Source of the DNA: Bacillota bacterium
GTDB lineage: Bacteria > Bacillota > SHA-98 > UBA4971
DNA: 64,000 nucleotides
Direction: 5' to 3'
Assembly (NCBI GenBank): GCA_024653485.1
Contig: JANLFY010000006.1
Coordinates: forward strand, 62,001 to 126,000
Position numbers and translations under genes: made by a program. Every line of letters begins with the position of its first letter. Positions within the stretch are counted from its first letter, which is position 1. The notes below the pieces were generated by a model that saw only the letters and a program-made list of their open reading frames with translations, was not told the origin of the DNA and did not search any database. Of this stretch, positions 25,804 to 33,242 are shown in pieces.

Positions 25804-26688
25804 TCACGGCCCGGTGTTCGGCAGGCTCAACCTGAGTTTGCCCTTGGTCTCAATGCCTCCGATCCCCTTGATGCCGCTCACAGTGTTCTCGATGGCGTGG
25901 GTCACTTGCACCACGCTGTCAAACGGAGTGAACGCCACCTTCTCGGCCACAAGGATCGGGTCGTAACAGTGGATGAAGACCCGCTCAGGGGAACTCGCGA
26001 AGTTCGCGCCGGCTTCCAGGAGGGCCTCGTAGTGCGACTGGCAGGCGCCTGCCACAATGACCAGCGCGTCCTTGTCCGGCTCCACCTGCCTAGCACGCCT
26101 CACCGCCTCCACGAAGTATCGCGACGTCCTGTAATTCTCCAACTTCGTCCTGTCGCCGCGCCTCGCTATCAGGCCGTCGTGCCCCGTGAGCACGAGGATG
26201 TCCGGCAAGTGCAGGCGAATGAGCTGCGCTACCTTGTCCGGCTGCGTCTCCTCAGGAACGTGCTCTCCGACCACGGGCACCCTTAGTTCCTGGTAGTACC
26301 TGACGCAGTTACCAAGGTAGTCCCCGTCCCCATCAAGGTGAAGGACGCGCCCGGGGATCTTTCCGTAGTTCAGCCCAGGCGGCAGAACATTGGCCTCGCG
26401 TCCGCGTAGCCCGGTCGTGCTGAGCTCCTCCGCCATCCGCCGAAGGAACACTTTGTCCAGGGACTCCTTCGAAAGCCTGCGTACATGCTCTCGAGCGGCC
26501 TCTATGTCTTTCTGATGCGCGCGCACCAGATCCGCGAGAGGAGCATCCGCCACCAGGCGGGCGTTCAACCCCTTGAGAACAGCCACCGCGCGGCGCGCGG
26601 GACCCGATAGCACTTTGAGCACTGAGAATATGACGTCAGACCCGTGCGATTTCCGCGAGACGGCGTCTCCGACCCTGATAAGCTCCAC
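25804..26688 (-). CDS. yabG: Sporulation-specific protease YabG
   Basis: 294 residues, the usual length. Segments VGDAVSRKSHGSDVIFSV, GRVLHLDGDGDYL, LVLTGHDGL and HCYDPILVAEKVAFTPF are diagnostic of YabG, a cysteine-type protease of late spore coat maturation that cleaves coat proteins such as SpoIVA and YeeK in Bacillus and the CspBA and SipL/SpoIVA coat proteins in clostridia. GTG 26688 follows GGAGGGGAG. Its sigma-K-like promoter lies 39 bases upstream. The presence of a coat protease a few kilobases from the SPOCS island is noteworthy, as SipL and SpoIVA are among its substrates elsewhere. Confidence 0.93.
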   Translation of the reverse strand: MELIRVGDAVSRKSHGSDVIFSVLKVLSGPARRAVAVLKGLNARLVADAPLADLVRAHQKDIEAAREHVRRLSKESLDKVFLRRMAEELSTTGLRGREANVLPPGLNYGKIPGRVLHLDGDGDYLGNCVRYYQELRVPVVGEHVPEETQPDKVAQLIRLHLPDILVLTGHDGLIARRGDRTKLENYRTSRYFVEAVRRARQVEPDKDALVIVAGACQSHYEALLEAGANFASSPERVFIHCYDPILVAEKVAFTPFDSVVQVTHAIENTVSGIKGIGGIETKGKLRLSLPNTGP

Positions 26689-26726
26689 GTTCTCCCCTCC
26701 ATCGGCACCGTCTCGGTTACCACCAA

Positions 26727-26753
26727 CATACTATGAGGTGGACGAGAAAAGGT
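26727..26753 (-). promoter_or_regulatory. Sigma-K-like promoter of yabG (AC-N16-CATAGTATG)
   Basis: Minus-strand AC, 16 bases, CATAGTATG (one mismatch to CATANNNTA), 39 bases before the start. yabG belongs to the sigma-K regulon in B. subtilis, so this site supports reading similar elements elsewhere in the window the same way. Confidence 0.65.
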
Positions 26754-26803
26754 GCCGACGAGGGTCCTGCCTGCTGCCACGTTCGGTCTGCCGCACGAAC
26801 GCT

Positions 26804-26828
26804 CAGGCGCCCGTCCTACGGGCGCCTG
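26804..26828. terminator. Hairpin between ykuK-like gene and yabG
   Basis: Perfect 11-bp stem CAGGCGCCCGT/ACGGGCGCCTG with a three-base loop. It lies downstream of the ykuK-like stop. The T-rich side (TTGTCTCTTT) is on the plus strand and offset, so its direction is uncertain. Confidence 0.55.
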
Positions 26829-26895
26829 GGCTTGTCTCTTTGCGCGTCTCACATCTCACAGAAGCATGCCGGCTCTCCCGGGCTGGTCTCACCGG

Positions 26896-27375
26896 CTACT
26901 TCGTGTGCTTGTCCGCCACCTTCGATGCTCCGTAGGACTCAGGCTTGATCCTCGCGGAGAACCCTGTCCCTGTCACCATGCCTACGATCTCGCGGATGAG
27001 GTCCCGGGTCTCACCGTTTTGCCCGATGTCCAGGTGGATCTCCACGTCGAGGTCGCCGTAACCGTTCTTCGCCAGTCTCTCCGCGAGCTTGCTCGCGACT
27101 CCCAGGCTCTTGGCGGTCTCGTAGAAGATCCTCTGTCTCAGGCTGCGCCCCATCCTCTCTCTTTCTTTGCTGTAGTAATACCTGGCCCCCTTGCCGACCC
27201 TGTGAACGACGATGGCCGTAACAAAACACGCATCCTCCCGGAGCTGCGAGTCCGTCCCAATGATGAGCTTGTAGGGGACGCCCGGGACTTCCTGCACGTA
27301 GCTCATGATATCCTTGAACGTCTCGTTGAAGCTGAGCTTGCCCTTTGTCGGGCTGATGAAGACCACTTTCCTCAC
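26896..27375 (-). CDS. Ribonuclease H-like YkuK family protein
   Basis: 159 residues. IIGTDSQLREDACFVTAIVVHRVGKGARYYY and DVEIHLDIGQNGETRDLI are typical of the YkuK (DUF458) family, predicted RNase H-fold nucleases with conserved Asp residues (the D of GTDSQ and of HLDIG). The biological role is not established. The GTG start follows the ksgA stop region by 27 bases, so it is probably cotranscribed with ksgA. A gene at this position is not part of the classic Bacillus yabE-rnmV-ksgA-yabG order. Confidence 0.85.
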   Translation of the reverse strand: MRKVVFISPTKGKLSFNETFKDIMSYVQEVPGVPYKLIIGTDSQLREDACFVTAIVVHRVGKGARYYYSKERERMGRSLRQRIFYETAKSLGVASKLAERLAKNGYGDLDVEIHLDIGQNGETRDLIREIVGMVTGTGFSARIKPESYGASKVADKHTK

Positions 27376-27401
27376 CTTGATGTCCAGAGGATGAATGCTT
27401 C

Positions 27402-28301
27402 CTAGTGCCTTGCGGCCAGGAGCGCGTCAGCCAGCCTGCCGAAATCGTCGATTGTCAGGGTCTCCGCCCGCCGGTCCGGCCTTACGCCGGCCACTTCGAG
27501 GGCCTGCCGGACCGTCTTCTCGTCGATCCCCGTGAGCGCTTCGCGCGTCTCGCCCGCCATCGCAAGCGCCCGCAACAGCGTCTTGCGCCTCATCGCGAAC
27601 CCCGCTCTCACCACGGCGAAGAACATGTCTTCGCTGGCGACATTGACCGGCGGCTCCCGACGCATGAGGAGGCGGACGACAGCCGAGTCAATCTTGGGAC
27701 TTGGATGAAATGCCTCGGGAGGCACGATCGCGATGAGCTCCGGGACCGCGCGATACTGCACAACTACAGAAAACGCTCCGTACCTCTTGGAGCCCGGAGC
27801 GGCGATCATCCTTTCTGCAACCTCTTTTTGCACCAACACCACTATGCGCTCGAGATACCTCAGCTCTTCAAGGAGCTTGAGGATGACGGGCGATGTGATG
27901 TAGTACGGCAGGTTGGCAACCACCTTGCATTTCCTGTAAGCAAGTCTATCAAATTGCATTAAGTCTGTCAAGCAAAGCTCCAGGACGTCGCCGTGAACGA
28001 TGTCCACGTTACGACAGCCCTCGAAGGCCGCGCGGAGGACTCTCACGAGCCTGTCGTCGAGCTCCACCGCTATCACATGGGCCGCCCGCTCGGCGAGGGC
28101 CCGAGTCAAGACACCGGTGCCGGCCCCAATCTCGAGCACAGCGTCAGCGCGGCCAAGATCGGCCGCGCTGACTATGACGTCCAGGTACGAAGAGTCCACT
28201 AGAAAGTTCTGGCCGAGGTCTTTCCTCGGCCTGATCGAGGGGCCTCCCCTCAACCTGCGGGCGCAGGGCTTTACGGCTCTAGAACGTATACCTTCACCCA
28301 T
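27402..28301 (-). CDS. ksgA: 16S rRNA dimethyladenosine transferase KsgA/RsmA
   Basis: 299 residues. It has KDLGQNFLVD, the SAM-binding VLEIGAGTGVLTRAL (motif I), ELDDRLV, and NLPYYITSPVI (catalytic NLPY motif), all in the KsgA order. It dimethylates the two adjacent adenosines of helix 45 in 16S rRNA during 30S maturation. ATG 28301 overlaps the end of yabE by 31 bases, and GGAAAGAG lies upstream. In many Bacillota the 5S maturase gene rnmV stands between yabE and ksgA; here it is absent. Confidence 0.95.
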   Translation of the reverse strand: MGEGIRSRAVKPCARRLRGGPSIRPRKDLGQNFLVDSSYLDVIVSAADLGRADAVLEIGAGTGVLTRALAERAAHVIAVELDDRLVRVLRAAFEGCRNVDIVHGDVLELCLTDLMQFDRLAYRKCKVVANLPYYITSPVILKLLEELRYLERIVVLVQKEVAERMIAAPGSKRYGAFSVVVQYRAVPELIAIVPPEAFHPSPKIDSAVVRLLMRREPPVNVASEDMFFAVVRAGFAMRRKTLLRALAMAGETREALTGIDEKTVRQALEVAGVRPDRRAETLTIDDFGRLADALLAARH

Positions 28302-29299
28302 CTCTTTCCGTATCGCAGGGCCTCCTCCACAGTGGAGAAGAGCAGATCTATGCGGTTGCCCTTGATGGCGCCTCCCACATCGGCGGCGATTGCCGGTCCA
28401 TACCCCTCAACGTAAAGCCTCGTCCGAAGGGGAATGACCCTTGGATCGACCGCCACAACGCCCGGCTCAGCCTTCATTCCGATTGCCGTGTACCCGTCGG
28501 CTGACTTGCCGCAGCTCCGTGGACCCGGCTCATACGCGGTCGCAAGCATCGTGTAGCAGTTGCGGTAACGGAACGTCCCGCGGGACGTGTGCAGAGTCCG
28601 CACAGGATTGCGCGTACCTACGGCAAGGAGCTTCGATACTGGCTCTCTCAGCACCTTGCTGGACAGCACCTTCTCCTTGACTGGCCGGCCGTCTTCGTAC
28701 GTCACGAGCACTTTCTGTTCCCTCAGGCCCTCCACACCCGGCCGCAGAACTTTCGTCTTTCCGCGATCCATGTTGGGATCGGGCCTCTTCTCGATCCGGT
28801 ACGCCACTCGGACTTGCCTCGTCACGACCTCAGACGTCACGCGGACGACTCTTATCCGCATCCCCAGGGTGAGGCCCACATCCATGCCGGGGCTCACTCT
28901 GTCATCCGGCCTGAGTAGCACTCCTACCTGGGCGAGGACGTGTTTCACCATGGGCCCGGTGGATCGGACCTCGAAGGTTCTGCCGTCGACGACCACCTCG
29001 ACTGGAACCGCCCGCCTCACAGTGATAACGGCTGAGCCGTACACCCGCTCCTGGAGCCCTGGGGTCAGCTCGTCTCCTTCGCTCAACTCCACTCCAGCCT
29101 GATTTAGGATATCGCTGACCCTCAACGCGCTTGTCGCCACCGAAATGACTTCATCATCGACGATGACCTTGACTTCCCTTGCAGCTCCCACAAGGCCCGT
29201 CGTAAGAAGAACGGCGACGCAAACCACAAGCGCGATCTCCCGCTTTCGCTCAATCAGTACGGACGCCCGCTCCCGCTTTTCACAGGGGCTAGTCGTCAT
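28271..29299 (-). CDS. yabE: YabE-type cell wall protein: DUF348, G5 and 3D domains
   Basis: 342 residues with an N-terminal membrane anchor (REIALVVCVAVLLTTGLVGAA), two DUF348 repeats (VKVIVDDEVISVATSALRVSDIL and VEVVVDGRTFEVRST), a G5 domain (about 150-230) and a C-terminal 3D domain with MLATAYEPG, GIVAVDP-like VVAVDPRVIPL and AADVGGAIKGNRIDLLF, the Asp triad of Rpf/MltA-type lytic enzymes. It acts on peptidoglycan outside the membrane; B. subtilis YabE is controlled by sigma-M/X and an antisense RNA. ATG 29299 follows GGGAGGATGATGGA. It overlaps ksgA. Confidence 0.9.
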   Translation of the reverse strand: MTTSPCEKRERASVLIERKREIALVVCVAVLLTTGLVGAAREVKVIVDDEVISVATSALRVSDILNQAGVELSEGDELTPGLQERVYGSAVITVRRAVPVEVVVDGRTFEVRSTGPMVKHVLAQVGVLLRPDDRVSPGMDVGLTLGMRIRVVRVTSEVVTRQVRVAYRIEKRPDPNMDRGKTKVLRPGVEGLREQKVLVTYEDGRPVKEKVLSSKVLREPVSKLLAVGTRNPVRTLHTSRGTFRYRNCYTMLATAYEPGPRSCGKSADGYTAIGMKAEPGVVAVDPRVIPLRTRLYVEGYGPAIAADVGGAIKGNRIDLLFSTVEEALRYGKRWVKVYVLEP

Positions 29300-29632
29300 T
29301 CCATCATCCTCCCTGCGGTGCCGCACCCGCCTCCTCCCTTTCGCCTGATACCTGCGAATAACCTTTGCGGACCCGCACCGCATCCTCGAGTGTTCATTTG
29401 GACCGCCAGCTTGCACGGCTGCGTGCTTGTTCCCGGCCAGGCTTGAATGAATCGCCCGGCCGCACAAAAGCTTATTCTTTGGTATTCGCCCAAAATCGTC
29501 AAAATCCTCCTCAGATCGCAAGACGTCGCGGCGCGGCCAGTCCACCTCCGTACGCTGGGTCGTCCGAAACCATTATCGGCAGGTGCAATCCCTATTATGC
29601 ATTATTCACTCCTACGGATGATCGTGTCACAA

Positions 29633-29680
29633 GTCACACGTACCCGTCTCACATGTGTCACACGTGTCCGTCTCATATGT
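29633..29680. repeat. Two tandem 24-base copies upstream of yabE
   Basis: GTCACACGTACCCGTCTCAC... and its neighbour differ at 3 of 24 positions and abut directly. The second copy runs into the last codons of the radical SAM gene. Each unit contains CACGT and ATGTG half-palindromes. This could be an operator for yabE or simply a slippage duplication. Confidence 0.6.
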
Positions 29681-30350
29681 GCGAATCGTAGTGTCGCACG
29701 CGGAACTCCGCCTTGAGCCTGGACGCGATCCTTCTGCATCCCCACATACTCACCCCGGGCACCTGTACCACACTCAGCACCACTCGGGGTATATGTCTCT
29801 TACACTCCTGTGCGAAAGCGATCACGGCTTTGAAGGCTTGTCTACCGTATATGGGATGGCACAATCTGTCGTACACCGCGGCGTTTGACGCATTGAGGCT
29901 TATCGACATGCAATCGATGAGACCGGCGAGCTCGGGCACGACATTGCGACCGTGTATGAGGTTCCCATGACCGTTGGTGTTCATTCTGACGTACATCCCG
30001 CGATCCTTCAACCATTTGGCTACGGCCTTCACTTCCTCCAGGCGCATCAGGGGCTCGCCGAAGCCGCAGAACACTACCTCCTTCAGGTGAGCGGTCGGTG
30101 CCTTTTCGAGCTCAGCGATCACCTGCTCGACTGAGGGCTCTTGGTCGAGCCACAGGCGCTCACCGCCCACTCCGTCGGAGGTCCGGCGGATACAAAACTC
30201 ACAATCGTTGGTGCAACGGTTAGTGAGATTGATATACAATGAGTCCCCGATTCTGTATACAACGGACGACTGCACTCCAAACCGCCTCCCGAACCACTCA
30301 AGCCCCTGTGGGTCCGCATACTGGCTATCACTTCGCCAGACCCCTGTCAA
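29673..30350 (-). CDS. TatD-associated radical SAM protein
   Basis: 225 residues. IGDSLYINLTNRCTNDCEFC holds the CX3CX2C cluster motif, followed by VVFCGFGEPLMRLEEV and MNTNGHGNLIHGRNV. This combination defines the small radical SAM family often linked to tatD next to yabE and ksgA in clostridia (TIGR04038-type). Its substrate is unknown. The TTG start overlaps the upstream solute-binding gene by four bases; AGAGGAA lies just before. No tatD is seen in the window; the position where it would be expected is taken by the solute-binding protein. Confidence 0.85.
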   Translation of the reverse strand: MTGVWRSDSQYADPQGLEWFGRRFGVQSSVVYRIGDSLYINLTNRCTNDCEFCIRRTSDGVGGERLWLDQEPSVEQVIAELEKAPTAHLKEVVFCGFGEPLMRLEEVKAVAKWLKDRGMYVRMNTNGHGNLIHGRNVVPELAGLIDCMSISLNASNAAVYDRLCHPIYGRQAFKAVIAFAQECKRHIPRVVLSVVQVPGVSMWGCRRIASRLKAEFRVRHYDSHI

Positions 30351-31837
30351 TTCCTCTTGTCGCCGCCATCCGGGCCGCCGCGGAGGCTTCTCGCCACGTA
30401 TGCGTCGAAATCCCCCGCGCGAAGCTCGCCCTTCCAGAATTCAGCTATGGCGGGTCCGATGGCCTCCCTACGCACCTCCGTCTCCTTGATGACGAGCTCG
30501 GCAGATCTGTGGCGCTGAGCGACCCCGGACGCGGCTGAGTCGATGAGGAAGCGCTCGCTTGCCCCGTCCGGCCCGATCACACCGATCACCTGCTCCCTGT
30601 CGGCGAGGTGAGCGGGCACGACGCACATCTCCCTCGCGAGCCACAGCGCCTCCTTTCTCGCCAGCAACCGCGCGAACTCCACTGCAAGCCGCGCCGCGTC
30701 CTCGCCGCCGCGTCGCGGGTGTCTGAACACCATTGCTGAGGTCACGGACGTACATGCGTTCACCGTGCCGCCGGGCGGGTGCGGCACCGGGAGCAACACG
30801 GGCTCAACCCCCGTGTATGCAGCCCCCGAGCCTCCCTTGATGATTCTCTCCCGTCGTTCCCGGATGTGGCGTGCGAAGCCAGGGCCGACCGGTCCTATGA
30901 TGGCGGCCCGACCCGTCCAGAAGAGCTCGAGCATGCGCCCGCCCATCTTTGACGCGGGCTCCGGGAACGCATCTTCGTCCCTCGCTTGCTCCAGAAAGGA
31001 CAGGACCGACGCCAGCGGCTCCCCTTGCCAGGCCACGCTGCCGTCGGCATTGAGGACAACTCCTCGACCAGCCGCCCTCATCAAGATATCTACCGCCGCC
31101 GTGGACGCCGCGTCGAAGACAAGGGCGTAGGCTCGGTAGCGGTCGTCGACCCCAGTCTGCCGCTCGGTCAGGGTCCGCACCATCGCAAGGACGTCGTCAT
31201 ACGACCACCCGAAGGTCATCACCCTCTGCACGTCCACTCCTGCCTCACGCAAGAGCTGTGCGTTGCCTGCCCAAGACTGCACGGATATCCACGCCGGCCA
31301 GGCCCATGTGCGGCCATCGACCATCATCGCGTGGAGGGCGCGGGGTTCGAAGGCCTCAGCCGGCGCGTCGCCCGCGGCGGGGCCGCGCAAGAAGGCATCT
31401 AGCGGCACGATCAGCCCGCTCTCCACGAGCGACGGATCGAACGGCGCGACAACAACGTCCGGCGGCGTTGTGTTGGCAACCGCTTCAGCGATGGCACGAC
31501 CGATCTCGTCCAATCTCAGCAGCACGTACTCCACTTCGACGTTGGGATAGACCGCCCGGAACTCGGCCTCGGCCTCATCTATGAGATCGTCGTACCCGTA
31601 CCCATCCTTGAATAGCGGCCAACGGGTGCTCCAAACCCTGAGCGTATACGACCTCGCCGGGTCTACCCTCACCCACGGATGAACGGGATACCCGAGGAGC
31701 CTGTAGTACAGGGAGCGGGGATGAAACGGCCCGGGGGGCATCAACTCGGGCCTATTGAAGACGGCGACCACGGTGCCGGCAAACCCTAGCACGGCTAGAG
31801 CCGACACTACCGCGAGAACGATGCGAACCCACCGCAT
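30347..31837 (-). CDS. Extracellular solute-binding protein, ABC-type family 1
   Basis: 496 residues with a single N-terminal hydrophobic helix (VRIVLAVVSALAVLGFAGTVVAVF) and no lipobox. The body has a family 1 sugar-type binding-protein pattern: LRVWSTRWPLF, AEAEFRAVYPNVEVEYV, PPDVVVAPFDPSLV, AWPAWISVQSWAGNAQLLREAGV and GRAAIIGPVGPG. It would present a carbohydrate or peptide ligand to a permease, but none is encoded nearby, so it may act as a sensor or serve a distant transporter. GGAGGTAGGACC precedes the ATG. Confidence 0.8.
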   Translation of the reverse strand: MRWVRIVLAVVSALAVLGFAGTVVAVFNRPELMPPGPFHPRSLYYRLLGYPVHPWVRVDPARSYTLRVWSTRWPLFKDGYGYDDLIDEAEAEFRAVYPNVEVEYVLLRLDEIGRAIAEAVANTTPPDVVVAPFDPSLVESGLIVPLDAFLRGPAAGDAPAEAFEPRALHAMMVDGRTWAWPAWISVQSWAGNAQLLREAGVDVQRVMTFGWSYDDVLAMVRTLTERQTGVDDRYRAYALVFDAASTAAVDILMRAAGRGVVLNADGSVAWQGEPLASVLSFLEQARDEDAFPEPASKMGGRMLELFWTGRAAIIGPVGPGFARHIRERRERIIKGGSGAAYTGVEPVLLPVPHPPGGTVNACTSVTSAMVFRHPRRGGEDAARLAVEFARLLARKEALWLAREMCVVPAHLADREQVIGVIGPDGASERFLIDSAASGVAQRHRSAELVIKETEVRREAIGPAIAEFWKGELRAGDFDAYVARSLRGGPDGGDKRN

Positions 31838-31882
31838 GGTCCTACCTCCGCCTCCAGACGGCCGGCGCCTCGGCCGCCAGCG

Positions 31883-33016
31883 TCATCTCAAGCCCAGAAG
31901 GTACAGCTCGTTCGTCCCAGCCCTGCCCGTGACGGGAACTCCATAGAACTTCTGCATCTCCTTGACGGCGGCCTCGACGCGTTCACCGAACCTGCCGTCG
32001 AGAGGACCGGCATCGAAGGCCTCGCGTCTTAGATAATACTGCAGCACCTGGACATCCTGGCCTGTTGAGCCCGGCCCGAGCTCACGCGCGATCTCGCCTT
32101 CGGGCTCATACCCGACGATGAAGACCTTCGTCTTGATCGGGACGAGCTCGAAGAGCTCCTCCACGTCCTCGTTGAACATCCTTATGCATCCCGCGCTTGC
32201 CGCGCTGCCTATGGACCACGGGCGGTTCGTGCCGTGGATACCGTACCCGCCCCAGGGGACGTTCAGTCCCATCCACCGCGATCCGAACGCCCCCCCAGGG
32301 GCGTAATCCTTTTCGATTATCGCGAACTCTCCGATTGGCGTGGGCGTGCGCCATTTGCCGATGGCGATGGGGTACTGCTTGACGACCTTGTCGCCGGCGT
32401 ACAAAGTCAATGTCAGCTTGGTCACGTCCACCACTATCCTCCGCTCGCCCTCAGGGATTTCGCTCGTCGCGAGCGCGGGGAGGGTGCGTGCGCGACCCGT
32501 GGCCATTCTGAGCCACGTGTCGGGAGTGACCACGCCATCTGGCTCGAGGTCGACGGCCAGCTGGAACGCTCGAACGGCGGCATCGGTGGACGAGTCGAAC
32601 ACGCCGTCAGCCTTGCCCGAGAAGAAGCCCAGAGTCCGAAGGCGCTCTTGCAGCTCCACCACGTCGTGTCCCTTGAGAGGGGGGGTCGTGAGGTAAAGGC
32701 GGCGATTGGTTTCGCCGCAGGCCGGCACGACGATCCTGTACGACGGGGGATCACTCGCGTATTCCCACTTCGCACCATGTGCCGTGTCATGTGCCGTGTC
32801 ATGTGCCGTCTCATCCCCGGCTGCGGGCGCGCCGTGTACCGTCGCGCCGAAAAGAGCCCCCTCGCGTGCGGGCTCAGGCGACGCTTTTGGCCAAGCGAAA
32901 TGATCAGGCGAGCGCGGGCGCGTGGCGTACCACGCGCTCACGAGGACCGCCGCTGCGAATGCCGTCAGTATACGACACGCCATTCGCTTCCATACGGCTC
33001 TCGAGGCTCCGGTCAT
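31883..33016 (-). CDS. L,D-transpeptidase (YkuD) with two peptidoglycan-binding domains
   Basis: About 377 residues: an N-terminal membrane helix (MACRILTAFAAAVLVSAWYA), a PG_binding_1 domain (about 110-165), a YkuD domain (about 190-310) with GIHGTNRP and the catalytic SAGCIRM (His and Cys), and a second PG-binding domain at the C-terminus. Such enzymes make 3-3 cross-links in peptidoglycan or attach proteins to it, and many are spore-associated. A short TAHD repeat lies in the linker. Start uncertain: ATG 33016 chosen, the frame is open to 33049. A TGGTATAAC element with CATATATC nearby lies upstream and may be its promoter. Confidence 0.85.
   Translation of the reverse strand: MTGASRAVWKRMACRILTAFAAAVLVSAWYATRPRSPDHFAWPKASPEPAREGALFGATVHGAPAAGDETAHDTAHDTAHGAKWEYASDPPSYRIVVPACGETNRRLYLTTPPLKGHDVVELQERLRTLGFFSGKADGVFDSSTDAAVRAFQLAVDLEPDGVVTPDTWLRMATGRARTLPALATSEIPEGERRIVVDVTKLTLTLYAGDKVVKQYPIAIGKWRTPTPIGEFAIIEKDYAPGGAFGSRWMGLNVPWGGYGIHGTNRPWSIGSAASAGCIRMFNEDVEELFELVPIKTKVFIVGYEPEGEIARELGPGSTGQDVQVLQYYLRREAFDAGPLDGRFGERVEAAVKEMQKFYGVPVTGRAGTNELYLLGLR
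32779..32814 (-). repeat. Three 12-base tandem repeats inside the L,D-transpeptidase gene
   Basis: GTGCCGTGTCAT is repeated three times (the third with one change), coding for the repeated AHDT residues in the linker after the membrane helix. In-frame copy number changes would lengthen or shorten the linker. Confidence 0.85.
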
Positions 33017-33242
33017 CCGCGACACACCCCTGATCGCCCCAGTCGTCAAGGCAGGTGATTGTTATACCAAAGATATATGAGGCCTTGCACCTGCCCATGT
33101 TGTGTTCCGCTGGTGGCGACGGGAGCGAGGCCAGCAAAGCCCTCGACCTCGCCGCCGTCCTGTTGGCTGCGGAGCTGAAGGCCTCGGAGAGCCATCGCGC
33201 TCATTCGACATGGCTGCGGGGATGTGGTCGCGGACCGACGCG

